Below are positions 50,410 through 62,755 of a stretch of 64,000 nt of DNA, piece after piece. The first letter of the stretch is position 1. Each line of letters starts with the position of its first letter. The translations under genes and the position numbers were made by a program. Location of the stretch: the NCBI GenBank assembly GCA_002633005.1, contig NMRA01000056.1, positions 9,165-73,164 on the forward strand, written 5' to 3'. The notes under the pieces were generated by a model. The model was not told the origin of the DNA, searched no databases, and saw nothing but the letters and a program-made list of their open reading frames with translations. The stretch is from Phoronis australis (Eukaryota > Phoronida > Phoronidae).

Positions 50410-52817
50410 TGACCCTTAACCGCTATTCACTCAGGGATAGTCTCCACCTTTTTTGGTCACGGATACACGATTTACTGACAAAGAACAGAGTCTGTGACCA
50501 CAGGATTGTGAAAATTCGGTAGTTTGTGTTGTTATGTCATTCATGAATTATTACACCTATCTGATGAACTTTGACCCCAGGATTACAAATATCCCATTCA
50601 ACTTCATGATCTCTTTGATTTGTGAAGATCATCAAAAGGTGGAACTCGCTGTCAGGGTCAATATCGTGCTCAACCTAGTCACAACCTTGATTTGTAAATG
50701 TTGTCAAAAGATGGCACCACCTGCAAGCCAGGTCACTTGAACTTCCAAGAGACTGCAGTCATGTCGTGTGAGATTCCAGAAGGAAAGCACGTTAATTTTG
50801 CCATATTTGTATTTCCCTGTACTTCACTGTTGATGTACTGCAGCGTACCTATCTTGTGTCCAAAGTAAAGCAGTGTAAAGTGAATACACTTCTCAAGGTA
50901 CGAAATTCCTTGTTACTTTATTACCTGGTTCAGGTCGGGCATTTCATACGAGATCAGACATGTGATTAGGAGGCACTCAAAGGCACTTTCCCTGCTGTCT
51001 TACAAGTGAAAATGTTATTCTGGCCAATCGTGTGCGACCAACATGGACAAAGATAGCCTAACCACGAACCACATTATTGGAATGTGGGCTTATTGTAAAA
51101 AGGCAGACATGTCTGATTTAGGGTCAGACAATAAGAAAGCAGCCCAGACGTCTGACGAACATTCGCACGCAAGATTTCTTCAGGAGGTGGATCAAATGTC
51201 TGATCTTTTTTTGAATGCTGCATTAGCATTGAACTGTCAGAACACAAAGGAGAAAAGAAAATTAAATTAACTTGTTCTTCATTATTCAACACAATTTTAA
51301 TCGGTAAATAATGATTACAATAGACTAGTATATAGAGAAGCGCATAAACAGTCCCGGAATTTAATTTTGCTTTAAGCTTCACAACAGTCACAATATACTC
51401 ATTTAACAAACTGACCTGTTTCATTCTCAGCTTATCATAAACACCCACTAATATTGCTTGTGATACAAGATAGTTTAACGGCCAAAAGCTCCCAAACTAT
51501 TAAGAATAACATTTGTAATATGAATAATCATCACCAACTTTGTTAGTGCACATGCATAGAGTAGATAGCAATAGAGTCATACACTTCTCTTGAATGTTGG
51601 CCGTGGTGATAAACAGTCTTTGCTAATAACCACTTCTCTTCCCTGATTGGTCAAAGCGCTCTCTGCCTTCATCATTCTTCATGACAAAAATGACAAGACT
51701 ATTCAGTGTTAAAAGAATTTTCAAAAAAATAAATTTACACTGTAACAACTGAACATGACAAAAATTTCCATACAGCCATCGGAAGACAGTTTTCTCTCAT
51801 CAAGTACAAAAATTCAAGCTTCTTCATTAAGCCCGATCAACCAGACAGCCTATCACTTATGCATTTAGCTTTGGCCAAGAGGGAGAGATTGCGTTACCAA
51901 GTCGGGCGCCGTCACTCAAATCCAGGATGTTTTCTGTGCACACATGCATTGAAAGTCATGTATCGTCCTACTTGTTATTACCAGGTCACGTGACATGACC
52001 ATGTGCGACTGTAGAGGTATCTACTCGGCACATTAAGAACATGTCAGTGATATGGCACCTTAGAAAAAAAAATGATTTACAAAATACATGATTTTCCATA
52101 AAAATACACACAGTACAAGACAAAAGTAATCAATAGGCCATGTAAAGTGCAAGACAAAAGTAATCGGACAAAATACTGTTTTCCCGCCATGATGACTATT
52201 TTTGTTATTAACAGCAAAAATGACCTGGCCACCTTTACAAACTTTAATTTCTCGGTCATTAGAGGGAAGGGTACATTGATGATAAATTCAGCTTCCGCCA
52301 AGCCATCGTGACGAGGAGGTCCAGGTTATTTTGACAGAATAGTTTTGTCGTGTACTGTAGTTCTACCCAAGAACTTTACAGTGGGTACTCCATTTCTAAG
52401 TAACAAGAACTGTCTGTAAATCATATCCCCACAATTTGCCTTAATTAGAATGCAGGGAATTCAAACGAACGGAAAGAATACCCTATTCAAAAACATTCAT
52501 TTTACAACCCATATCACACAAAACAATTATGACACTTTGAACGCCCAAGGCACTATAGCGCTGCTTAATACACAATGTACAAGCTTTTTCAAAAAATTAA
52601 ACATTTTCAAAAAATGATAGGTTAGCTGCCAAATACTAGGCTACTCATGACATTAGTTACAATCGACCCCAACTTCGTACATTATGTCAATTCAAATTTG
52701 AACATTCCTAATGCACTATCAAGTAACTCATTCTTAAGCTGCCCTATGACTTAAAGGACCGACAATATTAGGAAGCTTTAGCTGTGTGCTTGTCCTTTGT
52801 TCCCAGCACATTAACAT
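50410..52817. other. Intergenic region between convergent CLP1 and malate dehydrogenase-like genes
   Basis: Both 3' ends point into this segment. No exon-like segment was recognised. The open frames at 51043-51270 (plus) and 51074-51448 (minus) overlap each other and carry no known motif. Confidence 0.5.
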
Positions 52818-55800
52818 TTACTTCAATACTCGAACCGCCTCGACTCTCAAATGTTTCGCCAAATGATTCTGAAAGAACACAAAGTATAGATGATTGAGAC
52901 TTATTGCACACAAGTCATGGTATTACAGAAAACTTCACAAGAGAACATACTAGTTAATTAAATTACTCTTGGTCCATATCGATGATCTCAGCACCTCCAT
53001 TTAAAGCCTTTTCAAGCCGTTTTCAATTTATTGCACTTTTTATGAAGAAATTAGCACAAATTGCCCAGAAGTGTTATCAAAGTCATGACAAAAATCATGA
53101 AGGAGTTTACGCACAGCAAAAATGGTGTAAGAGATCTGTTGCAAAGCTGAAGATTAAAAAAAATACGAATGGGCCGACTATCACCTTGAAGTAAATAGAA
53201 ATATGAGACATGGAAGCTCAATTCAGAGTACATCAGATATGAAATGCTTTCGTCAGAAATTTTTGCTCCACAGTCACCAGTTGTAATGAGACGATACTCT
53301 AACAATAGTTACTTGATACTCAGTACTCACAAGATGAGTGATCTGGTTCGGATGATACGGTATCCCACCCAACTTGTCGCACATCTCCATGTGCATCCTC
53401 TCGGGGTCGCCAGCCACCAGGACATTACCCCCGTCCTCCACCTGTGAACGGTAAGGATTAGCTGCCATTCTGATGGAGTTGCTTACTATGACGCCAACCT
53501 CTTAACCTGATACTTCACAAACATAAATCCCAGAATCGGAACCTCTATAAAGTCACCAGAATTTCACAAAACCGGGCTTTCATGGCCACTGTGAGTTTCG
53601 AAAAAATGGTTGTTTTGCACGAATTTTTCCTATGAACTTCTTCGATGAAGTCGCACGAATCTCCCAAAATTGAATCATTGTGGAAGCGTCCCTCCCAGTG
53701 GCCAGTTCAAACAATATACTGGAGATAAATTAGGAAATACTAAAGACTTCACTCTTTATCTGGGAGAATTCTGAAAAATACTGGAAACTCGCCTACTATC
53801 TTGGAGAGTTAGCATCTTTATAATCATGCTGCTTTCTATTGCTGAGCTCGCCACCACCGAAATATATCACAATCGTAACTAAATTCATTGCTCAAATGCA
53901 AAGTGATTAGATGTGCATTGCCTGCACATGAACATTTGACAGGCTTATCACAAATCTGTCGATGCGCAGTGAATCATTCCTGGCTTGTCTCACTTAGTTA
54001 AATGTTGATGTAAAAACTAGGTCAATCTTAAAAAATTCCTATATCTGAAAAAAAATTTGTTGAGCAGTTTAGTTATTTGTGTTCGTTCACAATAGTAACT
54101 TATTTTGATAACTAGATGCACTAAGTACTTGAGTCATCCAGCGCTGACAGTGGAATACTAAAATAATAAAAACTTTACACCAGACTTAGTCAATTTGACT
54201 GACAATGCAGGACTGGGTTACATGTAATGGTAATGCCAAGTATTATTTATATTTAGTCCGATAACCAACCTGCCATCAGTCAAACTTAGGAAGCTACCAA
54301 TTACATTTACTTCCACCAGGTGTCACTGACAACCCAGTCACCAGTCAGTGATACTTACATGAGGCAGGCCCCTGGCTGTGTTCATAAAGGTCTGCAGGCG
54401 TTCGCTAAAGCCTGGCGCGAAACCGGTGGGGTTGATGGCCATGAAACACTGACCCTGGGAAAAAATGTGTTAAAGTTCAGTCAGCAACTCTCTCACCCAC
54501 TGATCCAATATCTCATTTTCAAATGGAAAGTTTGCATTACAAATGCAGATACAGTAAAATTTCATGTTAGAATATAAACAAACCAAATATATCCAATTTC
54601 ATTATTCTAAAATTATTATGCTTTATCGTTGTATTACACTGTATCTAATGTTATACTATATTTTGAATACTAAAATCTGCCTTTCCAGCATAAAATCAGA
54701 GTTCCAAATTAAGCATAGACTCTAAATTCTCATTGGTTCGCAAAATAATAAAAACGTAATAGCAGTGGGCAGGCCGCGCATGTGGGTCCATTGCACTGAT
54801 CACTTGGAACCATTTTTTGTGCTTTATTAATAAATTCATAGAACCGAGCTGAGGAGCTAGAAACCTGACTCAAGGGTTTAGCAGTGTGGCCCAGTGGAAT
54901 TGGAACCCATGACCTAAGCACAGAAAGCGGGAACCAATCACAACAGTTCCCACTGCCTCCGCATTGGTTCGCAAACTCGACATCAACATTTGGAGTGTAT
55001 TTTTCTCCATTCAAAAAATCAACGTCAAGAAATCTAGTAGAGATTTGTAAAACCAGAAACCGGGTTGTATGTGTGTCTTTTTCTTCTTTGAAGACAGTAG
55101 GTGACATTGGCTGATCAAAATACGCAACTAATGTTTCACCAAATGTGTTAAATCCAACAGCCTCACGATCAACTTGAGTCAAGATACTGTTTTTTTCTTA
55201 GTCTATGACAGCCACATTGACGACAACCTATATTAACAGTGTATTTACTACTAAATACAATTTTCTGTGTGGTCGAAGGCAGAACAGTTACATGACTGCA
55301 GTTTCAAAGTTCGTTTTCCCAGTTTTCATGCACACCAACACTCTCCACCAACACACAGAAACAATTTTGTTTGATCATAATTAAACACAAGATTTATTGA
55401 TTTTTTATATGAACTCATATCATGGAAGGTTTATCATCAATCATGATTAAACTCCCGATTTATCACAGACTGAACAATAGTAAACGATCAAAAGAGGTTC
55501 TCCAAGAATGACGCCATGAATGATGGTCAGACTAACAATCAGTTATGATAAACCTGATACAACTTCATATCACCCAAAATGAATCCAACTTTGGGATATT
55601 TTTAGAAACCACCACCAATGAACAAACATGATTAGAGTGACTGAAAACATAGAAAGTATTACAGTAAAATCTCACCAATTTTGGACAAAAGTAATTGCCA
55701 ATATTGGTCTTTTTCATTTTTCAAACAATTCTAAAATTGTTTGGAATGTCCACAATTTCTCAAAAACATTGTCATAAGGTAGGTATGCCAACAGACCTTT

Positions 55801-58800
55801 ACAATGGTATAGCATTTATTTGGTACTACTGAATATCTTTTATTAAAAATGAGAAAATAAAATTTCACTAGTCGGCCATATTGTGTCCTAAATTGGTGAG
55901 ATTTTACCGTACACGGCCTACTCTATCTCCTCTCTACCCAACATCACATCTAACAGTGAACGTCTCTTCATGTTGTCCAATCAACAGGCTCAAAAATCCC
56001 TGTCATAAGATGACATGTTATAATGGCCAAAACAAAGTAGCCCAATACACACACCCAGTTTTGGCAAAACACAGTCTGTGAATGGACTGCTCTTGGTTTA
56101 CCAGCCTATTCATCACACCCAATCACCTAAAAACACTGAGGTTCAGCACTGTTTTAAATGGCGTAATCTTGTGTCCAATAACCAATTGAAACTGCGCATT
56201 TACCAGATTGGCAGGTCTATCCGTATCTTTCCACTTGCGAATATGAGGTCCGTAGGAAGAATCTCCGAGAATGCCGCACAATATCTCCACCATCATCGTC
56301 AGCCCATAGCCTTTGTAGCCAGCTACATGGTAATGGGATTTAAGCATATTACAAATCTAGTTTATTACAACGAAGACTTCACACCAATCTTATAAGGATT
56401 TTACCAGTGTTACGCTCAAAAAACGCATTTTTGGAATTACAATGATAGGATGGGATAGAGTTCTTGAAGTCAGTAGCAATGGTCAGAGCTACAAATTGTC
56501 AGTACTCGCTGTTGTCTGTCAAACATTTCTTGAAGTAAACGCCTATGATTTACTTCAATAAACACTTCAAATGCTCTCCTTTAACGAGTGGGACTTGACC
56601 CCCCTCCCCCTATCAGTGGATTTAATTCTGCAGTAAGGCTGATACCAGAAAATCACTTTTCTTACCTAGTATTTAAATGTCTTTTTAAGAAGGTAATCGT
56701 TGCAATTTCAAATCTGCCCATGATTTTTTGCACAACATGCAGTATTTTTGACAGAGAACTAATTGCAAGTTGTTGCTCCAGAGTTTTATTATTTTCTATC
56801 TCCAATTCATCGACAGTATCAACATACAACACAGCACCCACCTGTGTCCTCAGTTCCACCTAGAGGCATCAGTCCGCCCCCTTTCAACACCTCCTCCGGA
56901 TCAGTTGTACTCTACAAACATGACTTATTCACCTTACAACAAACAACTAGAGAAACCTCCAAAAATTCAATAATGGAATTCTTCACTATACGATGCTTCA
57001 ATCTCAATGCTTTGTAGGGACACACACAAACACAACATTTTACAAGCCAATTCTTCGAAATCCCCTTTAGGGGAAAAACAGAATCCACAACAATTTCTGT
57101 ACGCTCACCAAACAGATACTTTTTATGTCGGAGCTGAGTGGATTTTGACCTGGAAGAGGAAATGGAACCCTTCGTCAATGTCAACAATCTACAGAAGCAT
57201 TTCCATACCCAGTGGGAGGGCACCACTTGATAAATTGCCATTTGGTTCTGTATACTAAAACGCGAGCCAAGTTGACCTGATAAATTATCATGAATGTTGA
57301 TCTAAAAGTGGTTGGCATAACAGCTGTTTAGACATGCAATACCCTTGTCTACCTGAACACCTTAAACGTAAACATTGTCTTGATGCCAATGCATTTTCTT
57401 AGACACAGTATGTTGATTTTATATGCTTACTCCTGAGATTTTTAAAACTTGTCTAGTATCAAATCCTTGTGCATACAAGATGAGTTTTGATTGGATGTTA
57501 ACAACACCACAACAGTTCATGGCCAAAAATGGCAAATTCCAAGCCATTTCTTTATCAATTTGTGGCCATAATCGTAAAATTTGATGGATCTCATTGTAAA
57601 TTTTCAGTCATTAAAAACTAAAATTATTACAATTATCAATTATGATAATGACTGAATTTCATTCAAAACCTCTTGTGTGAAAGAAGTAGCATTCCGTAAA
57701 TTCCGTAAGTTTTCCATTATCATGAAAAATCAGAGCGCCTCTAAAGATGGGTCTACTAGACTGCAAAGCAGACCAAACACTGTATTTTTACCTGTCCATC
57801 CTTGTTGACACCCCATCCTACAGGCATTGGTGTTGCTTTCCTGTCACACATTTCAACCTGCAACAGGACACACTAAAACAGCAACTGAAAACCTTGGGAA
57901 AAAGAGGGTGGAGAAACGATCCAGTGACATGGAACACAAATATTCTGGCTAACCATCCACGAGTAGCACTGGGTGCCGGCACAGTGCCTGTAGTGTTTAT
58001 GGATTTACTGACACGGCCTGCATCTCATTAGTACTACAACCCCAGGATTTGACCTCTGTTTCTAACTTTTACAGAGTCTGGCCAATGCGTATAAATTCCG
58101 TGTTCATCCACCAAACTTTGTTCAATACTTTTAAATAGTTCCCAAGCTTTCGTTTCACAAATTAACAACTGGGCTTCATGAGAGACTACTGATATCACTA
58201 GTTGAGCTTCCCGGTTAAAGGGGCACTTCACCACTGTTAAGCTGCCAATGTTAAATTTTTAACCGAAGTCCCACACTAAATGGGACACATAAAAACAAAC
58301 TATCACACTCGTGAGCTGTCAATTTTTATGCAGACCAAAAGTAACCTTTTTGGCTATAGAATGCTGGAACGCGGTTTGAGCGAACTGGCAGAAATTGCAC
58401 CCCAATGTTGATTTTTACCACAGAAATAGATCTCATTAACGGCAATGTACTTTAGGGAAAGGGTACTTACTACCTTAACAAGAGGAAATATTGTTAAACA
58501 CACCTTGCCAACTGATGCAGTAGTTGTAGCCATATCCAAGACAAAGTTGTCTCCATTCACACCAGGGGCAGCCAAGCACAGTGGGTTGGTACCGACAAAC
58601 ACCTGTGACAAAAATGAAGAAATCAACATTAAATTTTGGCAAATGTTAAGATTTAGAAGGAAAACTGCAAAACAGACTGGTGGCTTAAGGTTATGCAGGA
58701 CCTTAGAAAAATGTCTAAATTTGGCAAACTTTTGAACATCATGTATCTCAGAGATTAACTGCCGTGATTGGATTCGTCTGAAAGCTTCCGATACTATGCT

Positions 58801-61800
58801 TCATGCCTTGTTTTCCATAACACTGTTTTTAAAATGTTCCACTTTTGCCAGAGGATTATAAAAATAGAAGAATTTTGATGTTTTCATCAAAAAAGATCTC
58901 AAGTCGCATAAAACGAAAACGGAACAATATTTTACAAAGCTGAAACAGCATTTTTAAGGTATCATCTTGAACATTCATATTACTTGAAATTTGGGGTGAT
59001 ACCATTGTTTTGCTACCAATTTATCTTTTTTGCTAAATTTTACTCGAAAGACATAATAGCGAGACTCAGTTGAAAGCAGACAGGAAAAAGTCGACAATCA
59101 AATTCTACAGGTTTCTTTCATAAAATCACATATTCTTACTGAGTTGAAATCTACAGATTTGTAGATCGATATGTCAATAAGGTCTTACATAACCTTAAGG
59201 CAAAAGGTAACGCTGAATGAAATCAAACCAGGAAAATTATTTTGTTTATCAACCTAGTTGTACTATCACACACACAACTTTGGCTAATAGTAAGTGAATA
59301 TTGCTGAAGATCTGGTCTTCAGTTGTGCTTTGTCAAATTTACACAAGTCTCCACAGTAACAAAAAGACAACATGACAGTACAGATGAATTAACGCATACC
59401 TGTTTACTTCTTGTAGGTACACTAAGCGGTGATGTGTTTGTAAATGACAGACCCTGAAAAGACAATAATTATACTACAGGCGTTTCATTCATATGATGTT
59501 CTAATAAAGCGTGAAGCTGTATTTTTTCTAAATATTAAGGTAATTCTTCAACTATTCCATAAAAAATATGTACCAAAATTCCCAGTGTTCAATATGCTAA
59601 AACCCAAATAATTGCCCATAAATAATAAAAAATTACAAAGACAGTTTTGTTTTAAGACAGTAGTGCAGTACGTACGAGTAATTGGTAATAAATATTCTAA
59701 CATTTTTGTGGAGAAATTTCATAAAAAAAATTCCTTAGTCTCTGCAATTTTCTGTTCTAAACAGGTGAAGAATTGCTAAGTATGTAGACATCAGGTGAAG
59801 TTGCGTGCATGTATTTGATGTGTTGTTTCTGTCACGGAATATTAATAGCACATATAGCGTGTTGAGTTGAAGGTTCAATCAAAATTCTTCACCTTACACC
59901 AAACTGTACAAAACAAGCATGCATTTCAGTTTAAAATGTATCTGCCGTCTGACAGAAAATTAACTTTATTTGTTATTGAACAGTTACCATAAAGCTTCTA
60001 ATAGAAGCCCAGGCATTCACCAGTTTCAGACATGATCCACACTTGACCTCTATTAGAGACCCAGCACTGACAAACAGAAAAAACAAATTTGCCAAATGTC
60101 TGCTATATGGTTGCTACACAGCACCCAAACAAAATGGCAGAAAAGGCCGATGTTGGAATCCCAGCTTCTATTGGAATCTGGCATTTATCAAGTTCAGCCC
60201 AACTGACGTTTGTCTTGATCATTTTCGACACAAAACTCGTGCTTATAAACATTTGGCAATTTTGTTTCTCACTAATTTGACCAAGCGATCACAGAGACAA
60301 CGAATTAGCGTGCAGGTTCCACACTAAATCAAAAATTATTTTTTGACAGAACGCTGGAGGATAGCAGCTTTAAAAGGATACTAAACCCAGTTTTGGCATA
60401 TTAAAAGATACTAAAAACAACATTCCCATCCATTTCTCTGAAACCTTCGACAACCCTCAAAAGTTCAGAGTAAAATTTGAAAACTTCTTTCAAAGTGCGC
60501 TAAATGGACAAATGTAACCTACGTTTTTGGTGAACTACACGGCAACTGTGGTAAAAGACCACCCACCAAGGACCATATCCAATCTGTGACATATGGAGCA
60601 TGAGGTTTTAATTGATTCCTGCATTCAACATGAACAGTTGACACCAATGACGCATTAGCTGGTGACAGAACAAGGATTGGTTGAAATCATCATAACAGGG
60701 TTTAGTATCCTTTTAAGTGAGGTGTGGCAGTGACCTTGACCTATGATGTTATCAGCCACTCCAAGAGATTCTTACCAGTAGTCCATATTGCAGAGCTTGC
60801 AAACTGTAATGACCAGCAATGCCATAGTGATTAGAGCGACGTGCGACCACCATGCCAATACCAGCATCAATTGCTTTGTCAATGGCAATTTGCATACACA
60901 TGTTACCAACAACGGGGCCCAGCAGGTTGTGGCCATCGACAAAAGCCGTGGCAACGGTCTCGTTGATGACAGCAGGCTCGCCTGATCCAGAACACACCCC
61001 ACTCTCGATATCATGAACGTACATGTCTGCAACAAATCAGCACTTGCTGAGAATTAAATGAATTTGACAATTGCATTAAATGATTGGAACGACCAATGGA
61101 TACTGTACTACATGGACTGTGGTCAGGTGTCAGTGTGTTAATACTGAGTACTGTTGAATACTTATAGCATCAAAAGTCCAGTGAATAAAAACATTCATTT
61201 TAAAGCACAGAGAGTTAGAACTTCAAGCCATTCCATGTCTGTTGTAGACAAGAAACACAGGCTTGCCTATCAACCAACCCAAGTAAGCAGGTGTACAACA
61301 GTAATGCCCACATGAACAGAAACAAAGCAAGACTCCACTCCCTAGTTTCCATTGGGGAATGGAGGAATGTAGTCAGTGTTGACGTTAGACAGGGCTCGCT
61401 CCTATTTTAATATTGTGCACGCCAGGAGCACGCGCAGTGTACAAATAACCAGTTGCCCATTTTGTGCAACTGAACGAAAGACTGTTTGAAAAAAAGTTTG
61501 ATTACGGGAGTATTTCTTCGAGTTGGAAGGATTAAAAACATCAATGGCCTCCTAAGGTGTCCCTCTGTGTGCAATATGTACTTATAGCATCGTGACTATG
61601 ATGCCTGTTTTGATCAGTGTTAGGCATAATTCGCTGAAAAGCTTCCGGCATATGAAGCAAATTTCACACATCCCGGGTAGTTCTGCTCATCACCTTGTCA
61701 TGAAACTAATATCAACATATAGAGCTAACGACTGGCCGGGGTGCATGCAAATCTGTGAGTTAACAGACATTCACCTTACCTATTGCAGCCATTTAAGTGA

Positions 61801-62755
61801 AAAACAATCTAATAAATGTCATTTTCTTTCATAATTCTCCACCTTTTGTCACAAAGAAAAGTCTGTCGTCCCTTTGAAAACAGTACGCTCGTGTCACGCG
61901 TCATTTCCTAATTTTTTTGCGACATCTCTCAAAAGATGAAGGTGCCCCTCTATGCGCAAAAGGAATTTATAGCAATGTGACTTTGATGCTTTAATCATAG
62001 TGAGGCATAATTCACTGAAAAGCTTCTGGGTGTATGTAGCTCCTATAGGAGCATCAATGTCCCTGGACTCCCTCCAGGGGCCAGTTGAGACTGTGGCACT
62101 GTCTGTGTTGACACCAGTGAAATGACACAACATGTCACGTGGTTTACCAGCATCCTCTGCACCCGGCCGTCAACAGGAGACGACATATTCTTGTTCAGCA
62201 TCCTGTTTGGTTGATAGGTGCACCTGATTTTCCCTGGACCTTAACTACAACAGCCTCAATGGTAGACGCAACACATGTAAGTTCAGGTTTTCCTGGATAA
62301 AATCCAAGAAGTAATCAGGTGATAACAATTTCTGCACAAAACTCGAAAGGCATGTACATAATACTCCTGCAAACATGTAAAGAGGAGCATTGCCAACACT
62401 GTACACGATGTATTAATCCTCTGCATTACCTCATTAACAAAATAACGCACCTATTTAAAAAAAAAAAACAAAATAAAAATGTCCTCATTAACAGATTACG
62501 GTTCGTTGACCTACCGAGCCTGTTTACACCATGGCTGAAATGACCCCTGTAATCAGCAGCAATCAAGGTGTCAGCCAAAGTTTCAGCATGTTCTATCTTA
62601 ATGTCGGTACTTAACATGCAGCGAATTGTGAATTCTCTGATATCCTCTCTTTTCACGACAATGCCTTCGCTGCTTGTCGAGTACAACTTGGAAAATTGAG
62701 CAAAGTGTCGAAGTTGGCATCGCAGCTTCGACACTTGTTTTGCTACACCGGCCAT
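52818..62755 (-). CDS. Malate/L-lactate dehydrogenase, Ldh_2 family, probably mitochondrial
   Basis: Ten exons on the minus strand: 62515-62755 (ATG at 62755), 60776-61026, 59400-59453, 58504-58602, 57792-57857, 56842-56911, 56204-56322, 54359-54454, 53331-53441 and 52818-52868 (stop). The sum is 1158 nt, or 385 aa, all in phase. The family is the YlbC/MdhC-type NAD(P)-dependent 2-hydroxyacid dehydrogenase, unrelated to the classical Rossmann-fold LDH/MDH. Seen in the product: [13 protein letters not shown] with the likely catalytic His75, [13 protein letters not shown] (142-154), [77 protein letters not shown] and GDPERMH...[10 protein letters not shown]. The first ~28 residues are rich in K, R and S without acids, suggesting a mitochondrial presequence. 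The exact substrate (malate, lactate, sulfolactate or another) is not determinable. Confidence 0.93.
54765..54962 (-). mobile_element. tRNA-derived SINE (malate dehydrogenase-like gene, intron 7)
   Basis: Second copy of the family at 47665-47830, sharing cctgactcaagggt, agcagtgt and ccgagctga plus tcttggaaccattt-like strings. The B-box is eroded (gggttccaattccac). Confidence 0.65.
58689..59194. mobile_element. TTAA-flanked MITE, copy 4 (malate dehydrogenase-like gene, intron 3)
   Basis: It starts ggttatgcaggacctt and ends aaggtcttacataacc, with TTAA at both outer ends: the best-preserved termini of the family. It is 506 bp with no ORF. Confidence 0.8.
61385..62115. mobile_element. Fold-back MITE relative, rearranged, in intron 1 of the malate dehydrogenase-like gene
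   Basis: Strings gaacgaaagactgttt, tttgattacgggagtatt, gaggcataattc and gaaaagcttct match the element at 16849-17476. The last two strings occur twice (about 61620 and 62005), so two partial copies are nested or duplicated here. Confidence 0.6.
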
